Shown in pieces: positions 43,628 through 52,265 of a stretch of 64,000 bases of DNA; the stretch's first letter is position 1, and the number at the start of each line of letters is the position of its first letter. The translations under genes and the position numbers were made by a program. The notes beneath the pieces were generated by a model. It did no database searches. It was not told the origin of the DNA and saw nothing but the letters and a program-made list of their open reading frames with translations. The stretch comes from Ruminococcaceae bacterium YRB3002 (GTDB taxonomy: Bacteria; Bacillota; Clostridia; Saccharofermentanales; Saccharofermentanaceae), in contig FMTG01000003.1 in the NCBI GenBank assembly GCA_900099715.1, forward strand, positions 186,001 to 250,000, in the 5' to 3' direction.

Positions 43628-46052
43628 TGTTCTCTCCTGTCTCGGCTTCAGTATTCTCAGTTGTAAGGATCCCGTCTTCACCTTCGATGACGCCGTCCTC
43701 ACCGGTTCCGCCCGCCCCGTTGTCACCGGAGTTGCCGGAATCACCATCCTGGGGATTCACATATGATGTCTCAACCAGCGACACCTTGATAATGTCTCCG
43801 GCAAGCGCCTTGGTTCCGGAAGCAACACTCTGGGATACACACACGCCGGCAATGTCACCCTCCACTATGCAGTTAAGGTTCACCTGCCTTAAAGCTTCTA
43901 TACATTCTATCGCAGACATTCCTGATAAGTTAGGCACTCTTGTGGTAAGCATCTGATCCTGTGTAACACCATCAGGATACATAATGACAATTCCTGTCTG
44001 ATAGAGCATGTGAGAATAGTCAGGATGTGTGAACGCGATGATCGAATCTGCATCCATATCCTCAGTTCCGTATATAGGAGTCTGTCCATTGATAGATATC
44101 TGGGATGCCGCATCAGCAGCCGTCTTGCCGATAACATACTGAACATAATACTTCTTAAGCAGCTTTGTGTATTCTTCTTCAGTAAACACACGCGGTACCT
44201 TCATGTAGGAAAGAGTACCTGCCACGATATCAGCTGCCGTTGATGCAGCCGCAGACGAACCTACGGAATTGTTCTCAGGCTTGTTAAGCACTACAAGAAC
44301 AGCGATCTGGGGATCTTCTGAAGGTGCATAGCACGAGAACGACAGCACGTGCGCACCTCTCATCTCACCTGTCTCGATCGTGGATGTTGAGGTCTTACCT
44401 GCAACAGAGTATCCGGGAACCTGACCTGCAGTACCGGTACCATCTGTAACAACGGCTTCCAGCATCTTGCGGACTCTCGCACACGTCTCGTCCGAGAATA
44501 CCGTCCTTACTACCTCAGGTTCGATTTCGTCAACGATATTTCCCTCACTGTCTGTAATGTACTTTACTACATGAGGAACCATCAGATCGCCGCCGTTGAT
44601 AATGGCACAATACGACATTATCAGCTGGATAGGCGTAACCGTGGAAGACTCTCCATAAGACAGAACCGACATATCGATCTGTGACGGATTTGTGTGGAAG
44701 ATGCCCTTGCCTTCAGCAGGAAGATCTATTCCTGTGGCATTATAGAACCCGAGCATTCTGACATACTTGTAGTACTTGCTTATTCCGATCCTCTGTGCCA
44801 GCTGCGTGAATATCGGGTTGCAGGAATTCTGGAAAGCCTTGAACAGGGTCTCGTTGCCGTGATTGTAGTGCTTTGACTTCTGAAGCCAGCAGGATATCGT
44901 ATGAGTCGTGGATACTGCGATTGGAGCATCAGAGAACACCTCGTCCTCGTTGGTGAGGTTCTCTTCCAGCGCCATACATGTAGTTAAAGCCTTGAATGTC
45001 GATCCGGGCTCATATGTATCCGATACGCAGCGGTTACGCCAGCAGTTACCCATTATATACTTGATCTGTTCATCATCACTCATGATCAGCCAGTCTTCAT
45101 CGCTCATGTTAAAGGGCTGTGCATAAGGATCGTTAAGATCATAGTCGGGCATTGATACCATCGCGTATACAGCAGCTGTATACGGGTTCATTACGATAGC
45201 ACAGATACCGTCTCTCGGCTTATATTTGTTATACGCATTTCGACATGCTTCTTCGGTGATCCTCTGAATGCTGACATCTATATTGAGAACAAGGTTATTG
45301 CCGTCAACAGCCGGTTCCACGGTTGCCTCAGAATAAGGAAGGACACCGTCCGTAAACTCATCAACTTCAGAGTATCTGTATCCGTTGTTTCCTGACAGCG
45401 TCTGGTTATAGTATGCTTCAAGACCGTAAAGGCCCTTTACGGTCGTTCCGTCGTTCTTGGCAAATCCTATTACCTGAGACGCGAGCGATCCGTAATTATA
45501 GTATCTCTGCGGAACTGCAATGAATCCGACGCCGCCGATCTCATACTCCTTGAGAAAAGCCTCAAGCTCCTCCTTCTTCTCAAGGCTTACGTTCTTACAT
45601 ATATCACGTCCCTCTACCTGAGCTCTTTTGTCATCGCCCCAGGTGCCGTCAGGCTGCTTAACGGGAAGGATAGAATCCATTTTCTCGTAAGTAACACCAA
45701 GTATGTTTATGAAGCCGTTGATAATCGACGTACGGTCCAGTTCTTTTTTGGACACAACCATCCTTGGTGTACAGACAACCGTATAGTCGTAAGTATTGGA
45801 TGCCAGAGGGAATCCGTTAGTATCGTAGATCTGTCCCCTGTCCGATGAATATGTAAGAAGTTTCCACTGACGCGCGGAAGCATCTCTGGCGTTTGAATCG
45901 TAATCAACAACCGTTACAAGATAGAGATTGATACACTCCCAAAGACCAACACCGATAGCGGCTGCGATCACTATCATGGGGGTAAGGATCGAACCCAGAT
46001 TATTATAGGGTTTATAGGAAAGTCTTTTCCACAATCTTATCAGAAGGCCCAT
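43620..46052 (-). CDS. class B penicillin-binding protein with PASTA domain (FtsI/SpoVD-like)
   Basis: This 810-residue septal transpeptidase has a membrane helix at about 22-47, a dimerisation domain (about 65-245), a transpeptidase domain (about 255-600), one PASTA domain (about 716-775) and an acidic Gly-rich tail (about 777-810). Active-site motifs are S351-TFK354 (SxxK), S410-CN (SxN) and K553-TS, where the expected KTG reads KTS. The unstructured tail overlaps the start of murE-murF by eight bases. Its partner should be the FtsW encoded two genes later. Whether it is vegetative FtsI or sporulation SpoVD is uncertain, since no second copy is visible. Confidence 0.93.
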   Translation of the reverse strand: MGLLIRLWKRLSYKPYNNLGSILTPMIVIAAAIGVGLWECINLYLVTVVDYDSNARDASARQWKLLTYSSDRGQIYDTNGFPLASNTYDYTVVCTPRMVVSKKELDRTSIINGFINILGVTYEKMDSILPVKQPDGTWGDDKRAQVEGRDICKNVSLEKKEELEAFLKEYEIGGVGFIAVPQRYYNYGSLASQVIGFAKNDGTTVKGLYGLEAYYNQTLSGNNGYRYSEVDEFTDGVLPYSEATVEPAVDGNNLVLNIDVSIQRITEEACRNAYNKYKPRDGICAIVMNPYTAAVYAMVSMPDYDLNDPYAQPFNMSDEDWLIMSDDEQIKYIMGNCWRNRCVSDTYEPGSTFKALTTCMALEENLTNEDEVFSDAPIAVSTTHTISCWLQKSKHYNHGNETLFKAFQNSCNPIFTQLAQRIGISKYYKYVRMLGFYNATGIDLPAEGKGIFHTNPSQIDMSVLSYGESSTVTPIQLIMSYCAIINGGDLMVPHVVKYITDSEGNIVDEIEPEVVRTVFSDETCARVRKMLEAVVTDGTGTAGQVPGYSVAGKTSTSTIETGEMRGAHVLSFSCYAPSEDPQIAVLVVLNKPENNSVGSSAAASTAADIVAGTLSYMKVPRVFTEEEYTKLLKKYYVQYVIGKTAADAASQISINGQTPIYGTEDMDADSIIAFTHPDYSHMLYQTGIVIMYPDGVTQDQMLTTRVPNLSGMSAIECIEALRQVNLNCIVEGDIAGVCVSQSVASGTKALAGDIIKVSLVETSYVNPQDGDSGNSGDNGAGGTGEDGVIEGEDGILTTENTEAETGENNG

Positions 46053-46066
46053 ATCATACCGCCCCT

Positions 46067-46723
46067 TTAATCCGTTGCAGGATCAGCGGATGCGGCCTTT
46101 GCCCTGTAGTAGTCAGTCAGGTTGACAACAGCATTCTCAAGAGCCTCTTCACTAATGCCGTCAGAATCATAAGATACAACTGTCCTCAGCGTATCGGTAC
46201 TGGGGATCGGGAGATTTACAACCTGGTTATGGTTGGGATCCTGCATGCCGAGCTGTAATGCCTGTCTCCTGATATTATCCATATCAGACACACCGTTAAT
46301 ATTCTCTTCAGCATCAAGTATCTCGTTGCGGAGTTTGGTAATCCTGTCTTTGGCATTGGAATTGTCGCGGCTCATCTCAGCGAGCTGGGTCTGCGGGTAC
46401 ATCATGAGGATCGCGAGCGCAGACACAAACACAACGAGCAGCAAAGCAATGATCGCCTCGAAGACCCTTCTTCCCGTCAGTCTTCTGGCCATCCTGTTCT
46501 GCTCGATGACCTCCTCCTTCGTACGGTGTTCCTGTGAGAACTTCTCCGCATATCTGGCCGTATTTCTCTCCACGGTCTCGCGGGTAACATAATGCTCCTC
46601 TTCGATAACGGGACGGTCTGATTCTTTGGTTATTCCATCAGAACCGAGAACATAAACATCTCTCCTGGCATTGATAGATTCATCCAACGCTCTGTCGCTG
46701 AACCTTCTGTCTCTGACTGCCAC
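46067..46723 (-). CDS. ftsL: FtsL-like cell division protein
   Basis: This is a 218-residue bitopic protein in the position of ftsL. A long charged cytoplasmic part (about 1-78), one membrane helix (about 84-107), and an outer coiled coil (about 112-165, ending in the RRQALQLGMQDPNHNQVV motif seen at the end of FtsL/DivIC coils) are visible. Sequence similarity in this family is low, so the call rests on layout and gene order. It starts immediately at the rsmH stop. Confidence 0.8.
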   Translation of the reverse strand: MAVRDRRFSDRALDESINARRDVYVLGSDGITKESDRPVIEEEHYVTRETVERNTARYAEKFSQEHRTKEEVIEQNRMARRLTGRRVFEAIIALLLVVFVSALAILMMYPQTQLAEMSRDNSNAKDRITKLRNEILDAEENINGVSDMDNIRRQALQLGMQDPNHNQVVNLPIPSTDTLRTVVSYDSDGISEEALENAVVNLTDYYRAKAASADPATD

Positions 46724-47674
46724 TTACTTCGCCCCCCTCTCGAAGATACGCAGCTTACAACTGTGCGCTCTTCTGTTTGTCTTTATCTCCTCATCCGATG
46801 CAACGACCGGCTTCTTTGTAATTACCCTTCCCTTCGGCACATTCCCGCATACACAGTACGGAAAATCCTTGGGACAGGTACATGGATTCTCCCATGTCCT
46901 GAACTTCTCCTTAACGATACGGTCCTCCAGTGAATGGAAGGTAATTACCGCTATCCTTCCGCCTTCATTCAGGAGCTCGACCGAATCATCCAGCATCCTC
47001 TCAAGACCCTCCAGTTCTCCGTTAACCTCGATCCTCAATGCCTGAAAGCATCTTCTTGCCGGATGCTGATCCTCGCCCCTGCCCTTGCCGGGCATATATG
47101 ACGCGATCTTATTCGCCAAAGTCAAAGTATCATTGAACGGTTCCTTTATCCTGTCCCTCACGATACCTGCAGCGATCCTCCTGCTGAACTTCTCCTCACC
47201 ATATCTGTAGAAGATATCTGCAAGCTGTTCCTCAGTATAGGTGTTGACCACCTTCGCCGCGGTCAGGTCTCTTGTCCTGTCCATCCTCATATCCAGCGGG
47301 CCATCCGCTGCATACGAGAAGCCGCGTTCCGGCGTATCGATCTGATGACTCGATACACCAAGATCCGCCAGGATCCCGTCCACTCCTTCAAGGTTCAAGT
47401 CCTCCGCGACACGCTTAATGTCAGCGAAATCCGATTTGACTGTACGCCAATTCCTGTCCGGGAAGTTTCTGATCTTCTCCCCGCACGCCTGAAGAGCTTC
47501 ATCATCCTTATCTATAGAGATAAGTCTGCCGCCTTCTCCAAGCCTTGCAGCGATACCGCTGCTATGCCCGCCGCCGCCTGCCGTACAGTCGATATAGCAC
47601 CCGTCGGGCTTTATATTCAGACCTGACATGCACTCATCAAAGAGTACAGGTATATGCTCAAAGACTTGAGACAT
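46724..47674 (-). CDS. rsmH: 16S rRNA (cytosine-1402-N4)-methyltransferase
   Basis: This SAM-dependent methylase (formerly MraW) modifies C1402 of 16S rRNA. The 316 residues begin HIPVLFDECM, followed by the SAM motif DCTAGGGGHS, GILADLGVSSHQID and the terminal AVITFHSLEDRIVK. It overlaps mraZ by 17 bases, the standard order at the head of the dcw cluster. Confidence 0.97.
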   Translation of the reverse strand: MSQVFEHIPVLFDECMSGLNIKPDGCYIDCTAGGGGHSSGIAARLGEGGRLISIDKDDEALQACGEKIRNFPDRNWRTVKSDFADIKRVAEDLNLEGVDGILADLGVSSHQIDTPERGFSYAADGPLDMRMDRTRDLTAAKVVNTYTEEQLADIFYRYGEEKFSRRIAAGIVRDRIKEPFNDTLTLANKIASYMPGKGRGEDQHPARRCFQALRIEVNGELEGLERMLDDSVELLNEGGRIAVITFHSLEDRIVKEKFRTWENPCTCPKDFPYCVCGNVPKGRVITKKPVVASDEEIKTNRRAHSCKLRIFERGAK

Positions 47675-48089
47675 AATACTCTGTCTCCATGCCTACAAGT
47701 TCTGACAGGTCATGCTTCTCACTATCGTAGAAAGCCTTTGTGCAGATCTCAAGCTTGTCATCCTCATCGAAAATACAGATCTCATCGCCGGGCTTAGCCC
47801 CGATGTTCTCCCAAAGCTCATTGGAAACAGCTATTCTTCCCTGGGAATCCACTTTTGTCTCAAGTGCCTCACCGAAGATCGCCCTTCTAATGATCCTTGT
47901 CGCCGGATTAACGGCATTCCATGACTTTGTATCTTCTTTGATACGTTCGAATCTTTCAGGTGTATATACGCACAGATATCCCTTATCAAGGCTGTTAGTT
48001 ACGATAACAGTATCTACAAAGGTATCTCTCTGCTTTGTAGGAACGAACAATCGCCCCTTGGCATCAATTTTCTTGATATCTCGCGCCAT
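47658..48089 (-). CDS. mraZ: transcriptional regulator MraZ
   Basis: This is the AbrB-fold, ring-forming regulator at the head of the division cluster, 143 residues. It has two tandem SpoVT/AbrB-like repeats, each with the DxKGR or DxxGR signature (DAKGRLFVP near 9-17, DSQGRIAVS near 83-91). MraZ usually represses its own operon by binding 10-bp-spaced G-rich repeats, and such repeats are present just upstream (48144-48173). GGAG seven bases before the ATG supports the start. Confidence 0.96.
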   Translation of the reverse strand: MARDIKKIDAKGRLFVPTKQRDTFVDTVIVTNSLDKGYLCVYTPERFERIKEDTKSWNAVNPATRIIRRAIFGEALETKVDSQGRIAVSNELWENIGAKPGDEICIFDEDDKLEICTKAFYDSEKHDLSELVGMETEYYVSSL

Positions 48090-48143
48090 TCACCTGCTCC
48101 GGACAAGTTTTTTGATAAAATGAGGGGTGTTATTGGCAATTAT

Positions 48144-48173
48144 TACCACTAATTTCCCCAAATCACCACACAT
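48144..48173 (-). promoter_or_regulatory. MraZ operator: three 10-bp repeats
   Basis: On the minus strand three adjacent decamers, ATGTGTGGTG, ATTTGGGGAA and ATTAGTGGTA, place a GTGG or GGGG core every 10 bases exactly. They begin at the predicted transcription start of mraZ. MraZ boxes in other bacteria have this same 10-bp periodic G-rich design, so autorepression of the dcw operon is strongly suggested. Confidence 0.75.
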
Positions 48174-48177
48174 TTGT

Positions 48178-48206
48178 ATTTTATTCGTAACATTAGATTA
48201 ACGCAA
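48178..48206 (-). promoter_or_regulatory. mraZ (dcw cluster) promoter
   Basis: On the minus strand TTGCGT (48201-48206) and TAAAAT (48178-48183) are spaced by 17 bases. The predicted start is near 48171, giving a leader of about 80 bases that begins with the MraZ repeats. Confidence 0.65.
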
Positions 48207-48326
48207 GAGGTATTTTTGCAATTTTTCTAAAATATTTATCATGATTGATGGATTGGCGGATCATCAGCATTATAACACAGCGTACAATGTAATCTTTTGC
48301 CCGCAGCAATTGAGGTATCATATAGA

Positions 48327-48335
48327 TGATATAAT
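48327..48335 (+). promoter_or_regulatory. extended -10 element for the GH43 gene
   Basis: TGATATAAT is a perfect extended -10, 46 bases upstream of the GH43 ATG. No good -35 is visible. It sits in the same ATGATATAATAAT context as the MBOAT promoter at 25246-25254. Confidence 0.5.
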
Positions 48336-48341
48336 AATAGA

Positions 48342-48361
48342 AAAGTATCCTAAAGTATCCT
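48342..48361 (+). repeat. tandem decamer in the GH43 leader
   Basis: AAAGTATCCT is repeated twice without a gap (48342-48351, 48352-48361), at the predicted transcription start and just before the AGGAGG ribosome site (48365-48370). It could be a small operator or chance. I cannot tell which. Confidence 0.5.
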
Positions 48362-48380
48362 GGCAGGAGGTCTTGCACTC

Positions 48381-49976
48381 ATGAAGAAACAAGTCTATAA
48401 CCCCTATCTCCCCTTGAATGAGTACATTCCTGACGGAGAGCCTCATCTTTTTGGTGACCGAGTATATATCTACGGATCTCACGATAAGGAAGGCGGTTAT
48501 ACATTCTGTATGCTGGACTATGTGGTATATTCTGCGCCTGCTGACGATCTGTCCGACTGGAGATTCGAGGGTGTAAGCTACCGTGCAGACCAGGATCCCG
48601 ACTACCCGAACCCGGCATACATGTACGCCCCGGATTGTGTACAGGGAAACGACGGAAGGTATTACCTGTTCTACTGTATGGGCGGAGATTACGGCTACGA
48701 AGGTTACAGCGGAACAATCAAGGTGGCAGTATCAGAAGCTCCAGCAGGTCCTTTCGAGTATCTGGGACAGGTGCGGTATAAGGACGGGACCCCGATGCGC
48801 AGATATGTGTGTTTCGACCCGGCAGTCATGAACGACAATGGAGTTATCCGCGTGTACTACGGAACACAGTATTCTTTCGAGGAGGATGAAGGTCTTACAG
48901 ACGAAGTAGTCGAGCGTGAATGCGGCATGTTTGGAAGGACTCCTGATGAGATACGCTCATATCCGGACAGCATTAACGGCGCCATAATGCTGACTCTGGA
49001 AGATGATATGCTTACTGTAAAGGATGAACCGCGCCACATAATCCCCTACAAGGTGAAGGGCACATCTTTTGAGGAACATCCTTTTTTTGAAGGGTCCTCT
49101 ATACGTCTGATCAATAATAATTATTATTTCATATATTCATCATGGCAGAATCACGAACTCTGCTACGCGACCAGCAGATATCCCGACTGGGATTTTGTCT
49201 TCGGAGGAACTATAGTATCCAACGGAGATGTGGGATATAAGGGACGCAGTGTAAAGGATAAGCTCAACATGACGGGCACCACACACGGAAGCATCCTTAA
49301 TGTTGGCGATGACTACTACATATTCTTTCACAGATTGACTCACAAGTCTGACTACAGCCGCCAGTCGTGTGCGGAACGTATTTATATCAACGAAGACGGA
49401 TCTATCGATCAGGTTGAGATAACATCCTGTGGTCTTAATAACGGTCCTCTTGAAGGGGTGGGATCATATCCTGCCGTTATCTGCTGCAACCTTACAAACG
49501 GCATGATGCCGCATGGCTCCAATACAGTTTACTCAGCCTCATTCCCTAACGTTACCAACATCGGCAATGACAGATTCATAGGCGAGATCGGTAACGGGAC
49601 TTTGATCGGGTACAAGTATTTCAGTTTCAGGAGCGTGTCTGAGATCGGGGTCATTGCCCGCGTGGAGGACTCTGACAACAGAGCCTTCTTTGACGTTCCT
49701 GTCAGGATCGACGAGAGAGCGGAAGAAGACAACAAAAGGCTCTCTTCGGTCTGCCCCGGGGAGTTCAACATCTACGCCAGCAACTATCTTGATGTAATGC
49801 TCTCAGAGACAGGTGATCCCGTCGCGCGGATATACCTTGGCAGCAGCACAACATGGACCCGCTACGCGTCAGGGGTGAGCATTAAGGACGGCGTATATCC
49901 CCTGTACTTCAGGTATCAGGGAACCGGAAGGATACAGATAAGAGAGATCTTCCTCAGCAGTCTCGAAGGACTCTGA
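48381..49976 (+). CDS. intracellular GH43-family glycosidase with C-terminal beta-sandwich
   Basis: This is a 531-residue hydrolase without a signal peptide, so it acts in the cytoplasm on imported arabino- or xylo-oligosaccharides. The five-bladed propeller covers about 1-330, with general base D18 in IPDGEPHLFG, the supporting Asp in YAPDCV, and the acid Glu in PFFEGSSIR. A beta-sandwich of CBM6-like type fills about 390-531. AGGAGG ten bases upstream supports the start. It is the only plus-strand gene in this half of the window and ends three bases from the stop of the convergent glycan operon. The substrate (arabinan, xylan or a mixed side chain) is not resolved. Confidence 0.9.
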   Translation: MKKQVYNPYLPLNEYIPDGEPHLFGDRVYIYGSHDKEGGYTFCMLDYVVYSAPADDLSDWRFEGVSYRADQDPDYPNPAYMYAPDCVQGNDGRYYLFYCMGGDYGYEGYSGTIKVAVSEAPAGPFEYLGQVRYKDGTPMRRYVCFDPAVMNDNGVIRVYYGTQYSFEEDEGLTDEVVERECGMFGRTPDEIRSYPDSINGAIMLTLEDDMLTVKDEPRHIIPYKVKGTSFEEHPFFEGSSIRLINNNYYFIYSSWQNHELCYATSRYPDWDFVFGGTIVSNGDVGYKGRSVKDKLNMTGTTHGSILNVGDDYYIFFHRLTHKSDYSRQSCAERIYINEDGSIDQVEITSCGLNNGPLEGVGSYPAVICCNLTNGMMPHGSNTVYSASFPNVTNIGNDRFIGEIGNGTLIGYKYFSFRSVSEIGVIARVEDSDNRAFFDVPVRIDERAEEDNKRLSSVCPGEFNIYASNYLDVMLSETGDPVARIYLGSSTTWTRYASGVSIKDGVYPLYFRYQGTGRIQIREIFLSSLEGL

Positions 49977-49979
49977 TCC

Positions 49980-52265
49980 TCATGAAGATCTGAGGATCCT
50001 GCGGTAGAGCATCTCGATGGATCCGTGATCCAGTGCAACAGGATTATTCTTAAGCCTGTCGGCATTAACTGACGACGAGAGCAGGATGATCTCTTCATCC
50101 GTAGCAGATGGCGTTGACATACCGAGCCTGCTGTACTGGTCATCGAGCCACTTACACACCTGTGATGGCTCTGCAAGACCAAAAGCCTCAGCTATATAAT
50201 CCATAACAGATCCGAGATACTCTCTCCCCCTCGGGTCAGCGCATCTGTCCATATTCTCAAGCATCCACGGGAACAGATACCTCACGCAGAGCATAGCTGA
50301 ATGACCATGTGACAATCCATAGAGAGATGTGATCTTATAGCACATAGCGTGCCCTGCAGTCGTCTGCGTAATATTAATGGCTTTCCCGGCCTTGTATGCA
50401 GCCATGAGCATGCCGAGATTGGAAGAAGGATCGTTCTCCAGATACCCGTCCATATTATCCATTATCAGATGTATTGCTTCTCTTGCATATGCCTTGCTCT
50501 CATCGGTGCTGTTGACCGACCAGATAGACTCTATCGCATGACAGAGGGCATCGAACATCGTGCATTTGCGCTGATAAACAGGAAGCGTCTTAAGGAGACT
50601 GCTGTCCATCAGTACCGTTCCCGGGATAATACTCTCGTGCGTAACAGACTGCTTTGCACCATTGTAGTAGATCACGGCAAATCTTGTGGCTTCCGATCCT
50701 GTTCCGGCCGTTGTCGGCGCTGCCAGGAACGGGATATTGTTGGGAACGATCTCCTGTTCAAGATAACACACGGAAGGATCCATATTGCAGTACAGTTTGA
50801 TGCACTTGGCAACGTCCATTGCCGAACCGCCTCCGATAGCGATTATCGCACCGCAGCCTTCCCTGTTGAACACATTTACGCCTTCAACAACAGAATCATA
50901 AAGCGGATTGGGAGTAAAATCACTGAACTGCACTATCCTCACGCCCAGTCTTGCACTGACATTGTCGAAATAATCCCTGACAGGCATAACGCCCAAAGAT
51001 CTTCCGCACACCAGCATAATGGTGGTGCTTCCGCATGACTTTATCCATTTATCCAGATCAGCATAATTGTTCTCTGCTGTTATGATCCCCTTGAATGGCT
51101 CCCATGCTTTGCGCTCGGCTTCACGGTCATCTCCGGAATTCACCTCACCTCCGAAGGTTCTCTCGATCTTCTCATATTTGGAATCGGCCGAGTACGGAAA
51201 TTCAACAAGCTGGCCCCCATATTCAGCAAGAAGCCTGATCACCTCTTCCCTGACAGGTTTCTGAAATCCCGTAACCCAGTTATCACCATGAACAACAATA
51301 TCAGGCTTATACTTGCGTATATTATCAGCGTAAGAGAGCGTATCCTGATCCACGACTCTGCTGACTCCGGCGATGCTTCTTACAAGAGCCTTGCGCTCGG
51401 AACGCGGAACTACAGGCGCGCGCTTATATGTGGATACGACTTCGTCTGACAGGACCCCTACAGTAAGCTTACCGAGCCTTGCCGCTCTCCTTATGATAAG
51501 TATGTGCCCGCCGTGGATAACATTCGTCGAGAAACAAAGATAGACCGATCTGTTCTCGACCTCTTTCAGGCGTGCTGATACGATACTAAGATCCTCAGGA
51601 TTGTCTATCTCGGCGCAGAGCATATTCTCCACATCGAGAGCCTTGATATTACATGCACCGTCAAGTTCATTCAGTGCATTCTCGGCATAGACAGAAGTGT
51701 TTCCGTTCTCACAGAATTCCACGATCTTATCGAGCCACCTCTTCCAGTCATCCCTGAGCAGTTTGTAGAGGGGCTGTGCCGCCATTGCATTCTCGAAAAA
51801 ATGTATCCCGACCTTCAATACCTGCCCGTCTCCAATAACTGCCTTGAAGTCCTTCTCCGGCAGAGGAAGAGTAGAAGATACCGTCATGCACGATGTCTCT
51901 GAATCCATTACCTTATCTATTACTTCATTCTCGAAAACAAGATCACCGTGCATAAGGATTATGTCGTCATCCAGGTATTCTCTGGCACAGTAGATACTGT
52001 AGATATAGTTAGTCTTATCGTAAACAGGGTTCTTGACAAATGTATAGTGGAGCGGCAATTCCAGACTCTCACAGTACTTAATGAGGACTTCATCAAAGAG
52101 ACCCGTTGTCATAACAACTTCTTTGATCCCCACATCAACAAGCTGTCTCAGCTGGTGTGACAGGATGGTATCATGCGGGCTCACTTCAGTCATGCATTTG
52201 GGATGTTCTGAGGTCAGGACTCCCATTCTGGAACCCATACCTGAATTAAGAATAAGCGCTCTCAC
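49980..52265 (-). CDS. three-domain fusion: LicC-like CTP transferase, PEP-mutase-type cytidylyltransferase domain, phosphonoacetaldehyde-reductase-like Fe-ADH
   Basis: This 761-residue chain has three parts. Residues 1-236 are a sugar-nucleotide-type transferase of the LicC/PntC group (NSGMGSRMGVLTSEHPK, then DKTNYIYSIYCARE). Residues about 240-372 are a HxGH cytidylyltransferase fold (H251-GGH254, then KPDIVVHGDNWVTGFQK) closely resembling the domain found at the N-terminus of many PEP mutases; the usual ISTT-type end motif is missing. Residues about 385-761 are an iron alcohol dehydrogenase (GGGSAMDVAKCIKLY; likely metal ligands D572, H576, H639 and H653) with the RFAVIYYNGAKQSVTHESI stretch of phosphonoacetaldehyde reductases. 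I infer it reduces phosphonoacetaldehyde to 2-hydroxyethylphosphonate and activates it with CTP for the neighbouring LicD proteins. Phosphocholine chemistry is the main alternative. Confidence 0.75.
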   Translation of the reverse strand: MRALILNSGMGSRMGVLTSEHPKCMTEVSPHDTILSHQLRQLVDVGIKEVVMTTGLFDEVLIKYCESLELPLHYTFVKNPVYDKTNYIYSIYCAREYLDDDIILMHGDLVFENEVIDKVMDSETSCMTVSSTLPLPEKDFKAVIGDGQVLKVGIHFFENAMAAQPLYKLLRDDWKRWLDKIVEFCENGNTSVYAENALNELDGACNIKALDVENMLCAEIDNPEDLSIVSARLKEVENRSVYLCFSTNVIHGGHILIIRRAARLGKLTVGVLSDEVVSTYKRAPVVPRSERKALVRSIAGVSRVVDQDTLSYADNIRKYKPDIVVHGDNWVTGFQKPVREEVIRLLAEYGGQLVEFPYSADSKYEKIERTFGGEVNSGDDREAERKAWEPFKGIITAENNYADLDKWIKSCGSTTIMLVCGRSLGVMPVRDYFDNVSARLGVRIVQFSDFTPNPLYDSVVEGVNVFNREGCGAIIAIGGGSAMDVAKCIKLYCNMDPSVCYLEQEIVPNNIPFLAAPTTAGTGSEATRFAVIYYNGAKQSVTHESIIPGTVLMDSSLLKTLPVYQRKCTMFDALCHAIESIWSVNSTDESKAYAREAIHLIMDNMDGYLENDPSSNLGMLMAAYKAGKAINITQTTAGHAMCYKITSLYGLSHGHSAMLCVRYLFPWMLENMDRCADPRGREYLGSVMDYIAEAFGLAEPSQVCKWLDDQYSRLGMSTPSATDEEIILLSSSVNADRLKNNPVALDHGSIEMLYRRILRSS

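Noticed and set aside
43628-43747. 40-residue N-terminal extension of murE-murF
   Set aside because: It reads out of frame through the PBP tail; the ATG at 43627 has its own AGGAG site and fits the family start.
48207-48326. possible RNA gene or riboswitch between mraZ and GH43
   Set aside because: AT-rich with no stable nested stems or tRNA-like arms that I could fold by eye.
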